Part shown: piece after piece, positions 44,801 to 56,340 of the stretch | How the letters are laid out: each line of letters opens with the position of its first letter | Numbering within the stretch: the first letter of the stretch is position 1 | Assembly: GCF_016920785.2 (NCBI RefSeq) | Contig: NW_024609884.1 | Span: 32,656,080-32,720,079 of the forward strand | Origin: Ixodes scapularis | Taxonomy: Eukaryota; Arthropoda; Arachnida; Ixodida; Ixodidae | Direction: 5' to 3' | DNA length: 64,000 nucleotides | The notes under the pieces: model-generated | What the model was told of the DNA's origin: nothing | Databases searched by the model: none | Seen by the model: the letters and a program-made list of their open reading frames with translations, nothing else | Position numbers and translations under genes: made by a program

Positions 44801-47800
44801 CTAAAGTTCTTTAATATTCTTAATCTCGTCAAGCAGGTGCGCCCAGTCAGGTGCAGTATCTGCACCCCTGTACATCACAGATTGAACCTCCATAACAACC
44901 TCAATAAAGTGTTCCTGCACAGATTTGATTTTGGGATCAGCATGTCGAAATTCCATACGAGTCTTCCAAACGCTAAACAAACCAAGCGCCATGAACAGGT
45001 CATACGAGACCGTGTCACTCTTTTCGACTGGCAGGTATCGAGTAGTTTCGTAGGTCAAATCCAAATCTTTCTTGAGTGTTCTGTGCAAGATGTCCCAGAA
45101 GAACACCGCGTCCCAACAATACAGGAAAACATGTTCGATGGTCCCAGGAGTCTTACATAGCAGACAATGCACCACCCCAGGGAACGAACATTCCCTTTTC
45201 TTCTAGCGACGGTTTGACTGGTAGTGTGCCGCTGTGCAACTTAAAAAAGAAGGACTTAACAGCAGGTAGGACGCACATCATCTTCACCTGACAAAGCACA
45301 TCTTGTTCGGGGCATTAGCTGTATAGCGAGCGATACATCGGTGCTGGAAACAACATTTGAACCAGGTCGCGGCTTAGCTGCTTCTTTGTGACTCTTCCCA
45401 GATACTCCATTGAAAAGCGGGTTTGCAAAAACACTGTTGCCTCTATCACTTCTTTCACGTATCCCGTTAGTGCTGGAGGCTCGGTACATTCACTGGTTAC
45501 TAGCATTGATGTCAGGGCGTTCGCCAGTCTCATCTGGATTACAGCGCGCAAAAAAGAGTGATTCTGATCACGCAGAAAGAAGGAGCTTGAAATGATCTTT
45601 CTGACAAAAATGTGCGTGAGGCCCAGACCTCCGTACTTTACTCTCCAAAAGAGGTTGTCCCTTTTCATCCTTTCCCAGCTCGATTTCCAGATAAAAGTGG
45701 CAAACACCCTGTGGAATCTCTGTATGTTCATGCGTGCACACGCAAGGACCTGCAACACATACCATAATTTAACTGTCAGGAAAACATTGCACACTGTGGC
45801 TCGTGCGAATATAGAGATGTTTCGATTGGCCCAAGTTCTAGCCTTAGTTTTTAACTCTTTCAATTCTTCGGTCCAGTACGGTGTGCTATTCCGGTAGTAC
45901 TGCATAGGCACCCCGAGATACGTACATGGTGTGAGTTTCCAGCATATACCGGCAAAGTAATGAGGTTTTAAAGTCCAACTACCATGGCCACAGCCCACAA
46001 CATTTCCTCCAGTTGATTTGAGCTCCCGTGGCTATACAGAATGCATTCGTTAACGCGACAGTCTCCATTACACTCTTCTCATCGCTACAGAAAACGGCGA
46101 CATCATCGGCATACGCCGACACTTTAATTTCAACTTCGTTTAACCTTGGCCCTCTAATGTACTTTCTGGCCGCCACTCTTAAACAGAAGGATTCTATATA
46201 CAGTGAAAACAATAAGGGTGAGAGGGGACATCCCTGTCGCACTGATGATAGGACAGCTATGCTTTTGGAAACATGACTATTCAACACAAGCCTAGTGACA
46301 TATCCCTTGTATGCCATGGCTACCCCTCTTGAGATAACATTTCCTACATTAACGTGCGCTAAATTACGCGCCAGTACGTCATGTCGAACTCGGTCAAAAG
46401 CCCTCTCGAAGTCGAGTTGAATCATGGCCACATGGCCTCCTCCCACGGTTTCTAAAACGCTTGTCCCGATATGAATGTTGGTTTGAATTGTCCTTCCTTT
46501 TATTCAACATGTCTGGTGGTCTTCAATAAGGGTACAAATTATACTTTGAAGTCTACGGGTGAGCATATTTGTAAAAATTTTATAATCGATGTTGCACAAT
46601 GTAATAGGTTTATATCCGGTGATCTAAGTTTTTTCGCGACATCGTCGGACTTCGGTAATAAAATGGTGTGGGCTTCCCCAAACGAACGCGGTAGTCGTTG
46701 ACTGTCATACGTCTCACAAAAAATACGTAACAATAATGGGCTAAGATCATATTTAAATTTCTGATAGAACTCGGCACAAAGGCCGTCTGGCCCCGGCGTT
46801 TTTTGGCGTGCCAACGACTCTATCGCCTGAACCACCACCCCTTCAGTTATGTCCTCTTCCAACCAAGTCTTGACGTCCGCATCAAGTTTAGGCATAAGCT
46901 CTATAAATTCGTTTAATTTTGAAAATCCCGACGGAATGGATTTTCTCCAAAGAGTTGTTCATAGAACTCGACGAAAGCTCCTTCAATTATTCCCTTATCG
47001 TTGGTAATCGCCCCGTTGTATTCTATTTCAACGATTTCTTTAGATAAAGCGTTTTTCTTTTCGTCAGCTAGAGCTCGCTTGGTAGGCTGCTCCCCCAACA
47101 AAATCTTTGCTGACAGTGAGCGTACCACAGCGCCCCCTATATTTTTCCAGATATAGCTTGTCGAGCTCCGCACTTATGCCGAATGTCCTCACTACACGTG
47201 CCGGGATTCGTGCACTCTACACGGCACAGTGCCTCCAAATTTTCTTTTAAACGTCTTTCTTGGGCTCGACTTTGGAAAGTAATGTTACTTGCGCTTTCTA
47301 TTGCAGCTAACTTAACGTCTTCCTTAAAGCCCTCCCAGACTTCACTCAGGGCGGTCTGCCTTTCGCTCAAAGTGCGTAGCAACTCACATATGATTTCGAC
47401 GAACTGTTCGTCGTCTAGGAGCGTTCGGTTTAGTTTCCAAAGTTGCCAGTTAAATCTCGACGGTTTCCTTTCCTTCCGTCCAATCCTGACACTCACAAGA
47501 CAGTGGTCCGTGAAAGAAACTGGCTGAACGCGATAGCACTGCGCATGCCTCAAAGCTTCTACTGATATGTAAATACGATCTAATCGGCCGTGTGACGTGT
47601 TTTGAAAGTGGGTATACCTCAATGTATTCCTTGATGCGCACAGGGCACCTACATCCTCGAGCCCACACAAGTCGATAATGTCTTTTAAAACGCTTGGGCT
47701 GCTCTCACTGTGCGTCGTCGGCGCCGGATCGATCTTGTTCATCAAAAACACAATTAAAATCTCCCATCAAAAACGACTACTCGGTCAACTTCAACGTAAC

Positions 47801-48189
47801 TGCGCAAAAAGTTGAAGACAAAAAACCCTCTGCCTCGCGTTATTCGGTGCGTACACACATATCAAACGCCATTCTACTCCAGACAACGCAAAATCGCAAG
47901 AAATAAAACGCCCGCACTCATCCGTAACTACTTGCAGATTCGTATATCTTACAGACTGTTTTAGGAAAATGAAACACCCCGCCGAGTAGCCGACAGCGTG
48001 ACTCACGGCTATTTCGTATCTACCCATATAAGGACTCAGCATTCTGGAAATGCTTTCGTCCTCCCCCATTTTCGTTTCTGGCAACGCAAGGAAATCCGGC
48101 TGCTCATCTGCTAAGAGACGTTGCAGCTGGTACTGCTTCCGTCTCAAATTCAAACCCCGAACATTTAAAGTGGCAAAAGTGAGCACCAT
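44801..48189 (-). pseudogene. LINE copy 2 ORF2: endonuclease and RT
   Basis: Starting at 48189, an AP-type endonuclease can be read (TLNVRGLN, QPDFLALPETKM, CVYAPN, HGRLDRIYIS, FTDHCLVSVR), then a basic linker, then reverse transcriptase: ARQKTPGPDGLCAEFYQKF, LDFERAFDRVRHDVL, SVRQGCPLSPLLFSLYIE and the intact catalytic YADD near 46100. A C-terminal domain follows with WKSSWERMKRDNLFWR and a Cys/His-containing end near 45.17 kb. The reading frame is broken: one stop near 47790 and frame changes near 47150, 46900, 46500, 46000 and 45250. In an active element this enzyme nicks the target and copies the RNA there. About 1,130 codons overall, normal for the group. Confidence 0.9.
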
Positions 48190-48234
48190 TCTGATTGCGT
48201 TGCAATGGACCCAGTCACGAAATGAAGGTTACAG

Positions 48235-48236
48235 TA
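48235..48236. repeat. TA target duplication, left
   Basis: TA immediately outside the CACTCT terminus of the large element; repeated at 59195-59196. The LINE spacer reads continuously across the two sites. Confidence 0.7.
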
Positions 48237-48720
48237 CACTCTAAGAAAAAAGGGAATCAACGCTGACTCCCTTTGAGGGAGTCAAGATCTGTCCCTGTGG
48301 TGGCTCCTTTAAGAGACTCAGATGACTCTAGCGCCCGGTGGAGTCATCAGACGCCCTCTCCACTAGAGTCCGCTGACTCTCTCAGCTGGTGGTGTCACGT
48401 GACGCCTTCCCTCTCTGGAGTCAACTGATCCCCTCTCACAAGGAGTCAGTGGATTCTCTCGGTAGAATTATGGCACTCCAGTATTGCAGGAGTCAGGCGA
48501 CCCTTTCACTAGAATCACGAGACTCCAATATCCAAAGGAATCAGGCTACCCCCTACGGGAATCACTGGATTCTTTTTCTTCTGGAATCACGTGACTCTCT
48601 ATCGGGAATTGTTAGATTCCGTTCCTGGTTTCCCACGATTCCCCCGAGGGAATTACTTGAATCCTTTTTTCCTAGACTCACCTGACTCCTGCACAGGACT
48701 CTCTGGATTCTGTTTTCAAT
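48237..48720. repeat. Left subterminal GAGTCA/GATTCC array
   Basis: More than 20 GAGTCA, TGACTC, GGAATCA and GATTCC words occur in both orientations over about 480 bp, grading from GAGTCA-rich at the tip to GAATCA-rich inside. Such arrays are typical transposase-binding regions. They also match AP-1 (TGACTCA) half-sites. Confidence 0.8.
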
Positions 48721-48914
48721 GGAATAATTTTCATGCTATAAAGAACCGTAGTGAAATGACGTGATTTTATTTAAAACCACATGCCCCTCCAAATACACCA
48801 CGCAGGAATGTGGTGGATAGTGGTGGGGGAGCTTTTCATGGAATTACATGAGGTGCAATATCACAGTTTTATTTCATAGACAAAATATTTTTACAATTTC
48901 ACTCCAACTGCCCA

Positions 48915-48966
48915 CATGCTGTTGACTGGAATGGGCTGCTTGCAGCCCATTGCAGTCAACAGCATG
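48915..48966. repeat. 52-nt near-perfect palindrome after a stop codon
   Basis: 48915-48939 pairs with 48942-48966 in 24 of 25 positions (one G-G mismatch), with only TT between them. It starts three bases beyond the stop codon of the - strand gene, so it would form a strong hairpin at the start of that 3'UTR. Confidence 0.9.
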
Positions 48967-48969
48967 CGG

Positions 48970-49245
48970 CTAACAACGAATAGCTGTTGCCGCCTTCATC
49001 ACAGCCACGGATGGCAGAGACTGCTTCATGTTACACAGGTTTTCTAAAAGCAGAAACGTGTTTTTCACGTGTGGGCCGTACTCCACATTAAACGCCCGAT
49101 ACGCGCAAAAGGCCAGCTCGATAGCCCCCGGGATATCCAGGGCTGGAAGCGTGAGGCTGTCAAACGTCATTCTTGCAGCGTCAGAAGTTGTGGGATGATG
49201 CCCGCTGTAAGTCACGGCCGGGTAGACTGACGTCTTTGTGGGCTC
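48970..49245 (-). CDS. Element-borne gene, candidate terminal exon
   Basis: Exon of 92 codons including stop TAG (48970-48972). It is preceded on the - strand by a good acceptor (TATTTTTATCTTTCAG before 49245) in phase 0. It encodes a hydrophobic, helical-looking segment with DIPGAIELAFCAYRAFN and GPHVKNTFLLLENLCNMKQ. A similar YALNxxYPxxLxxTFExIQ-style C-terminus ends a family of uncharacterised, often multi-copy proteins of fish and arthropods that also carry a PB1-like N-terminus; that recollection is family knowledge without a search. Biochemical role unknown. The in-frame 5' start, the splice site and a single clean frame argue for a real exon. Confidence 0.6.
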   Translation of the reverse strand, partial: EPTKTSVYPAVTYSGHHPTTSDAARMTFDSLTLPALDIPGAIELAFCAYRAFNVEYGPHVKNTFLLLENLCNMKQSLPSVAVMKAATAIRC

Positions 49246-50829
49246 CTGAAAGATAAAAATATCTAGTTGAGAGAGCGCTAAACATTGTTGATTAATATAA
49301 TGGAGCCATATTACTAAATGTAGCGTTTAAGTCATGATCTAAGGTGATGCCAGAAATGCCATGAGACGTAATAAGACGGTGGTTTGTATGGGTGACTTAA
49401 GATTCAGTCGCCAGTTTGGAAACTTGCCTCTTACTGCAACCCTTAATACATCCGCATGAAAAAATTAACGTAAAATTAATGTTTTACACGTCGAAATGTA
49501 TACATGAAAAGAACTATGTGTGACCTCTCTTTTATTGGAATGTATAGACGACTTTGGATTAAAGTTCTCAGGAACATTGGGGAGATAAAAATTCCCGCTA
49601 ACTCTTCGAATTGTAAGAGTACAGAAAAATCTAAATAAAAGTACGAAGCACAAGCAATTTTCAAAATTGTAAGAAAACAACATACATGAAAATACAAATA
49701 GATTTTTAGCCGTAAGTGCACTTTCAAATCAAGGCTTCTTCATCCTGCAGCGGAGATCGGTCGAAGTGATAAAACTTCCGCAAGAGGTTCATTCAGTGCG
49801 CCAGCAGCTGAATGTGCCTCTATACTTCATTTCAGCTTCCGTGCGACCGAAGTCAACGGTTCCCACATTGCGCGAGCCAAGCTGCGAGTCGGGAACGCAC
49901 AGAGCATTGGGCTCGTGCCTAAGCTTTGACTTCGACCAAAACTAGATTACTCTTTTTTTTTTTTTTCATGGAGCTGATGTTAACGATTGTCCGGCATATT
50001 GTGCAAGATGCCGGGGTACCTTGCAAAATAATTGATAGAAAGGCTGTAAAATTTTCTCTCAAATATATTTTGGACAGTTTTCGTGAGCGTTTTGTATTTT
50101 CTTGAAATTCTGGCGAAGGTGTTTAACCCTTTGAATCAATGGCATTTGGTAGTGAGAAAAAACATACACAGAAGCTGCGCGAACACATGCGTCAAATCAC
50201 CTTTTATAACTGGCACCTCGCGCTTGCACTGCTTACATTATTTTTATTAGCTGTCCCGGTGTAAATTGATTTGCGACAAACAGGCGGATGGTAGCGCGTC
50301 GCGGCTCAGGGAACGTGGAGCGTAAGCTCGCGGCTCGAAATACTGGGTTCAGCCCCAGCCCTTTGGCCTTTCTTATCTGGATGAGCAATGTACCGTCACA
50401 CGTTTGTATAATTAGTGATCTCTACACCGTGTTACTTCTAAGAAGCCTAGGCTAGCAGTTGTGCTGCACTGAGTGAATTTCTCGTCTATTGCGTGAACCA
50501 CTGTCGCTATAACGTAGACAGACTTCACTATGTATAGACACTCTGTACAAAATAGGTTTGCTTTGCTTTGATGTTGAACAATAGAATGCGACAATGAACT
50601 GCAGGTTACCTTGGGAGGGATTTTTTTTTTTTTTGCAAGTTTTAAATATAGCATTGAATAAGAAAATTGTAACATATTGCCACTTACATTGTATATGTGC
50701 ACAGGTCGTAGTACAGTCACTCGATGATACGATGCCGAAGTGGATCAAGAATGTTGCCCTTGGTCAGGGTAACCAGCCTAGCTCGAATGTCAACAGGACC
50801 TCCGGTAGCCTGTACGCCTTCGGGTCCCT
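49246..50829. other. Presumed intron of the element-borne gene
   Basis: AT-rich, with a T14-like run near 49950 and no domain. A weak inverted pair around 49830 and 49925 (GACCGAAGTCAA / TTGACTTCGACC) may mark a small repeat. Confidence 0.4.
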
Positions 50830-50948
50830 ACTGGAGCAGAGCAGAGCCCTGCGTTGGCACTGGGGAAATTATCGGTGTAATTGCTGTGGTCACCGCCGTC
50901 AGGACACCTGACGACGGTGCTACTGGCTCCACGACAGCAATGCAGGTC
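50830..50948 (-). CDS. Element-borne gene, possible internal exon
   Basis: On the - strand CTGTTTTATTCTAG precedes GACCTGCATTGC at 50948, a plausible acceptor. Its first base completes the split Lys codon left by the preceding exon. The frame encodes a Pro/Ser/Thr/Val-rich linker (EPVAPSSGVLTAV) up to a TAG at 50828-50830, so a donor must lie before that point; candidates are weak. The 3' limit is therefore unresolved. Confidence 0.35.
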
Positions 50949-51802
50949 CTAGAATAAAACAGAGATTTTCCTTTTTGTTTAAACATGTTGAGTTTCCAAA
51001 TAAACTGAGGGCAACGCGTGATGCAGTGTCCCATTCTCATTTGTTGCCGCCAAATCGGTAAATTTTAGAGCAGGTGAGAGATCAAAAATGAAAATATATT
51101 AGACTCAACCATGCTTCTATTGAATGGTTTACATATTTTACTCTTCAAGATTAGCAGCCCGGGAAAACCGGAGCACTAAATTTCTTTGCAGTCGGTTTTG
51201 CTCTAATTTACAGGCAAAGGTTATACACAGTTCGTTGCCTAGGCAAACATTTCTGAACATAAATTTATATCTGAACTTTGCAGCCTGAATATTATTATAA
51301 TCGGGTTATATTGCTGTTCGCACAGCAAAGATCTCCGACGCCAAATGTTTTGGCGATAATAAGAGTTGAGGGTCTAGTAACTTCAGAAGTGCTTTCGTAT
51401 CAAGTTGAGACAACCAGTCAAAACCGTTTTTTGATCAAATTTCCGTTTTGAATGTCAGGATGTGCATTAAAAAGAATAAAAACGCCTCGATCTTTCTAAA
51501 GGTAGTGCTGCTTAGTTTTACACTTATATGGAGGAAATGCTGAGGGATTACAGAATATAAACTAACATAAAACACGTAATTACGCGGAATATTAAAGGAA
51601 AAATGAAATTCCTACCTATAACTGTAATATTTGATCAAAAAACATTAATATAAGTTTTAAGTACACTTAGGTGCTCTTAATGTATATCAGCAGTGCTAAA
51701 TTCCGTCAACACTTATATCAGGCAGCTTCAGCACATAAATTAGTATCTTGAGTGAACTAGCCAAGAAACCAAATTTTCTACATGAAACAACAACAAACTT
51801 AC

Positions 51803-51921
51803 TTGTCATTGAAATTCCCCGCTTGAGTCACCATACATTGAGGATAAATGATCTTGGATTTGTCATCCAGAATCCTGTTGTCCTCAATGTCCACACACTC
51901 GTCGAAGTCTTTGTCCTTAAT
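51803..51921 (-). CDS. Element-borne gene, PB1-like exon
   Basis: A 119-nt exon bounded by TTCCCTTCTCATTTCAG on its 5' side and GTAAGT on its 3' side (phase 0 in, phase 2 out). It encodes IKDKDFDECVDIEDNRILDD and KSKI. The acidic D-x-D-F-D-E-x-V-D-I pattern followed by D-K-S-K-I resembles the second half of a PB1/ubiquitin-like domain, completing the first half on the upstream exon. Both splice sites are strong, which is the best evidence that this gene is real. Confidence 0.65.
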
Positions 51922-52590
51922 CTGAAATGAGAAGGGAATTGAATATTGTAAAATAAAAGCTTGAAATGTACCTGGAATCTGTGCGCAACGGTACATCGCG
52001 TTTGCCGAAAGGTCAAAGAAAGGCTGCATGTTTGAAAATGAATTCCATTATTTACAACTTCGACAGTAAACTAGAAATATTGGAGCACCTGTGGGGATAC
52101 CTAAAAGACGCAACTAATGTGTCCTGTCGTAAACTACAGTGTGGGCGTCGCCTTAATGTGCCATGGAATTTCAGGATGTCTCGTATAATATGTGCATAAG
52201 TGAACTGAATAGGGCTTACTTTGTCACAAATATTATCCACGTTGGTCTATTTCTTTATTTTTTCGTATTCGCTTTGGAGCTATCCCTAAAATCTAACCTG
52301 AAAAGATTGGCCTTCACTTCGACGCGTTTCTGCATTATATTTTACATATTGATATCTCGCAAAATATACAGGATGCGCTGTATTAATCCGTGTTGACTGA
52401 AGTTTGTCGAAGCCGTTCCTTGCCTACGATCAGCCACATTTAAGCACGAAAGTGGCAATAGAAGTGAGGATTAGGCTGACCGCGCTAGAAAGTTGGAACC
52501 AGGCGCGAAAACAAACAAACGCAATTAAGGTGAGAAACAAACGGTGTAATATCTTCAAACATAATGCGCTCAAGCCTGTCGGCGACTTAC

Positions 52591-52743
52591 CTGCAGAATG
52601 GTGTCGTCTCTGATGTCATTGAAATCCGGGTGAGCTTTCAAGACTATCTTTAAATCAGCGAGCTTCAAGCTTCCGGGAACTAGAACCTTTTTAGCAGACA
52701 AGCCACAGAAAGTCAGGCACGTGATTGTCTCGTCAGCTAACAT
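52591..52743 (-). CDS. Element-borne gene, first coding exon
   Basis: 51 codons from ATG at 52743 to a strong donor (CTGCAG|GTAAGT) in phase 0. The encoded MLADETITCLTFCGL begins a beta-strand-like pair (TCLTFCG, KKVLVPG) and a helix (LADLKIVLKAHPD), then TILQ, which continues directly into IKDKDFDE on the next exon. Together these give the fold order of a PB1-like protein-interaction domain. An upstream in-frame ATG at 52776 would add 11 residues. PB1 identity is by pattern only. No nuclease or transposase domain is visible, so the product is more likely an accessory or regulatory protein of the element, or a captured gene. Confidence 0.6.
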
Positions 52744-53792
52744 TTTTCCGTTTACAAGAGCAAAATGTGAAGCCACCAGACCAAGAGTTTAAGACTGCCG
52801 CCAGAGCAACGTGTCGGAGAAGCGAGACGCTGTCTCTGCAAGCAATGCTTCTTCTTTGGTAGGTACTGGTCGTGGTTCGTTCCTACGGTTTGGCCCTTCC
52901 AATTAGTCTTCCTCCTTACACAAACAACCGCTCTCTCCCCTCAGAGGGGAGAAAAGAAGTTTCCAAGATGGTAAACGAAGCCGTATGCGTGGCTCTCAGA
53001 GGATGTGGCTAGAACGCTGGAGCGCCTGTCCCCATTCCCGTTCGCACCCCCTAAAAAAAGAAAAAAAAAAACTAATAAAAAAAATATATAAATGTATACC
53101 CCTGCTTCTCGCAGGGCCAGACCTCTTGGGAGAACTAACAGAGGCAAGGACAAAAAGGGACTTTTTCAGCAGATCTTGGCTCGTGTTTTGCTTTTGCATG
53201 GCTCTTTTTTTAAGGGGAGGGGGGAGGGGGGGTTACTGCGTGACCTTAGTCTTAGAACGTACGTGCACACGTGCATCCATAAGCAATGGACAAACTGTGG
53301 GACAGATGTATGCATCAAGATGGGTGCCTCAGACCACCCTGAATACGCTCTTTGGCCGGTAGTACGTTACGAATTGAAGCAGTTTAATCCTCGTAGACGT
53401 AGCACAGTTTGCAATCAGGCAATTACAGTTCAAATTGTTTGCACGTTCAGCAACACCAGCCTGAAGGAAGGGGAGCGTGGCAGTAGAAGGCGGCTTCCGA
53501 CAGATTCCAAAAACATGCTCTCGAGCGCTTCGGGCGCCGGCGAGTGACAAAAGGAACCCCCGCCCCTCGCTCTTCCCTAAATGGACGAGGGAAGGCGGAG
53601 GGGGACATTCTTGTGACGCTTCCCGCATTGTACACAGATGTTTCGGACTATTTCAGCAAAACGAAAAGAACGAGTGTGTGCCGGCCGGCTGTAAGGGTGC
53701 CGTAAAGCCGACCGAAAAAGGAACAAAGGAAACAAAGACTGCAAAGAGGCCCTCGCTACGACTACGAGTCCCAATAGCAGTAAAAAAGAGTA
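52744..53792. other. 5' region between divergent element genes
   Basis: No gene supported. Frames at 53092-53547 and 53477-53800 lack domains. The sequence between the - strand gene (start 52743) and the + strand zinc-finger exon probably holds their promoters. Confidence 0.4.
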
Positions 53793-53875
53793 TCACGTGA
53801 CCCGCCCGTTGGGCGTGGCGACACGTGCAGCTTGGGGTCACGTGATGCTCACTCGACGCTTGATTGGCTGGGACG
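53793..53875. promoter_or_regulatory. E-box cluster with inverted CCAAT box
   Basis: TCACGTGA occurs at about 53794 and 53839, with a further CACGTG between them (ACACGTGC near 53822). The first and last sit in an inverted arrangement (ATCACGTGACCC / GGGTCACGTGAT). GATTGGCTG (inverted CCAAT) follows at about 53862. The position suits a promoter of the + strand zinc-finger transcript. Inference from motifs only. Confidence 0.4.
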
Positions 53876-54437
53876 TCTCGTAGCATCCACGCCGGTCTGT
53901 TCCTTGGATGGAGCCTTAGCGCTTCTAACGTTTTTCCCCCTTTCACAGCCTGTTACCTCTTTTTCTCTGCATGTTTATTTTTTTTTTTTTTACGTTTGAA
54001 TGTTTGGTGTATACTGTTTTTAAAAGGTCGATGCCGTCCCCTTCGATGCCTTGTACATATGTCACCCGGTGACGTGCATAATTAGAAAAGAAAACCTGCA
54101 CTGCCTACACGAAATCGGTAAGGTGGAGGCTGTTAACGCATCGAGGTGAGCGTGATGGTGAAGGAAAGGGATTCGGGAAAACTGTCTTCGCTGCGGTGAC
54201 GTGAAGACCGTCGGCCTCGTCGGGCGCAACTCACGCTGTAGCAATGCGTGTCTCAAGGTAGTGAGGTAGTGAGTCAAGGTAGTGAGTCAAGGTGTGGCCT
54301 CTTTATGACGCAGAGACCGTAACAGTACACAGCGCCAGAAGATGGAGGAACAGCGTGTGCACTTCCATTGCCTAAGATGAGAGTTCTTCGCAGCGAGATT
54401 TCTTACAGCACTTCCTCCTTTTGCGTGATGTCCACAG

Positions 54438-54635
54438 CTGCGAGGGGGACTTAAGGTGCTTTGCAACATCGATGGGTGCCCAAGAATGTACGCAAGTGTT
54501 GATTCCTACAAGAAACACGTTTATCGGAACCACAGGCACGTTATAGGGGATGTGGAAACAACACTGCCGGAGGAGGCACCTGATCATTTGAATGAACCAA
54601 ACCCTGATGAAGTCATGCGCCACGAAGGTCGATAG
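54438..54635 (+). CDS. C2H2 zinc-finger terminal exon in the large element
   Basis: The exon opens after CACTTCCTCCTTTTGCGTGATGTCCACAG (quoted as an acceptor; the pyrimidine tract is clear). It reads LRGGLKVLCNIDGCPRMYAS then VDSYKKHVYRNH, a C-x4-C-x11-H-x4-H zinc finger, followed by an acidic tail, and stops at TAG 54633-54635. AATAAA (54637-54642) starts one base after the stop. Single C2H2 fingers of this SYKKHVYRxH style occur at the N-terminus of transposon-linked proteins; that is recollection. The 5' exons were not found. It could be a short DNA-binding or decoy protein, or a fossil exon. Confidence 0.5.
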   Translation: MRGGLKVLCNIDGCPRMYASVDSYKKHVYRNHRHVIGDVETTLPEEAPDHLNEPNPDEVMRHEGR

Positions 54636-54636
54636 G

Positions 54637-54642
54637 AATAAA
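54637..54642 (+). terminator. PolyA signal of the zinc-finger transcript
   Basis: AATAAA lies one base past the stop codon, followed by AAGGTGG and later GT-containing sequence (GAAAATTGTGGTTT). The very short 3'UTR is a compact, element-like arrangement. Confidence 0.5.
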
Positions 54643-56340
54643 AAGGTGGATTAAAATGAATGAAAATTGTGGTTTCATAAACATATTTTGTTTTTTTGCT
54701 ATATCAGGTATCATTATCATTCTCTCCGATTATGCAATCTGCGAGGCGGCTGCCTTGCCGATTATGAGTTCCAAGGAAGGCTCACAATGTTTAACCGAAT
54801 AAGGACGTAACAAAAAAAAAAAGTCACACTCTGACAGTTGTTTCATCCAGTTATCTGTTATGTATCTGCAGAAGCGAATTCGGGTGTCCACACTACTGAT
54901 CTTGCCTCCGCTTATACAAGTTAGCATCTGAGTGTATTCTAGCTTCACTTGCAAATATATCTTACTTCTTAGTATCTGTATCACGAGGAAAAGGAACCTT
55001 TTTATGAAAAAGAGCTCTATAAAAGAGGATCTGGAGATGTTGTGTTTCTACAGAAACACAAATGTGATTGAGGTAACTTTCAATGAAAGTGTCACTTGCC
55101 GGCTAAAATCGCCTGTGAATTGCATGCACACGTACGCCTCGGACAATAAATACAACACTTGGTCTAGTTTTTGCTGCTCCTGAGATTCCGGGAAGCTGCA
55201 CTATCTTTCTATTTGCAAAATAGTTCGAATAACAACGTCCAAACTTTGCATCTTAGCACTAGTCTGGACCAAAACCTCTTGCTAGTAGATGCTCTATATA
55301 AGCACGCGTGGCTGTTGTAGCTCATATTGTCAGCAATGGCGATGCTAGTTTCACAATAATCCCTTCTTACGGAACGCGCTGTGCATGCTTTCATTTTTCA
55401 TGACTTATGAAATAGAAAGTATGGACAATACTAGACAGGGGACGGTTGGCAAGTTCGGTCGTCCGGGGCAGCACCAAAGAAAACAGAGATCCCACGGGTT
55501 CCAGAAGCGATGTTTTCTTTTTGGCTATAGCTTTTCGTAATACACTGTGGACCAAAGTCATAATGCGATACATCGACACGCCGTAGACCCAATAACGCTA
55601 GGTTCTTTCACAACATATGTTCTTGATTGGTTTAAAACAATTTTCAGGATAGAAAAATTCACAAAGTGAATTCGCGGACCAAAGAAATCGCAAAAGCATT
55701 CCGCTTGGGTACTTGATGAAAAATTGCAAAATAAATATGGAGCGTCTCACAAAGGAAATACTGATATTTAGTTTTTTATTATTTAGTCGGAGAAATTTCG
55801 TATAGTCGGAGAAATTTCCTATGTACTGGGGGGGATTCCCACAACTCAATACCGAATTTTCACATGGTTTCCCGGGTGCGTGTCCGCACTTAGCATTTGT
55901 GTCACGCAAGGGTTTATCAAGGACCGATTCTAATGTTAGTTACGCGTCTGTTGCAAGTTCACATATCACTATTGCGAATTATAAAGACAACGTGTAATCT
56001 TTCTAAAGTTTCGTAATGCAACCAGGGCATGCGAGTGTGTTCCCTAAATCGAGCCTGACGTTGGAGGACGATTTTCGCAGTTTCCTATAGTTGATGAGAA
56101 AGCACCACCAACATTTATTTTTAGGAGTTGGCCATAAGTTGTAGCAATGGAAGTTTCCATACTATTTTCTCACAATGTTTTTTTTTCGTAGTTGCGCATT
56201 ATTTAGTTTTTCTTTTCTTGAGATAACGCTCACGAATGTCATGATCAACCAAATTTCACGGGTGTCCTCTTGTCACAACTATTGGCTTAGCGTAAACTGA
56301 CCTAATTGAGAAATTGCACTTCAGGCAGCTGGCCGTTTGA
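54643..56340. other. No supported gene inside the large element
   Basis: Short frames on both strands without domains. AT-rich. No termini recognised. Confidence 0.4.

Noticed and set aside
50285..50365. tRNA-like or SINE promoter boxes (GGCTCAGG.., GGGTTCAGCCCC)
   Set aside because: The B box deviates at key positions and no cloverleaf can be drawn.
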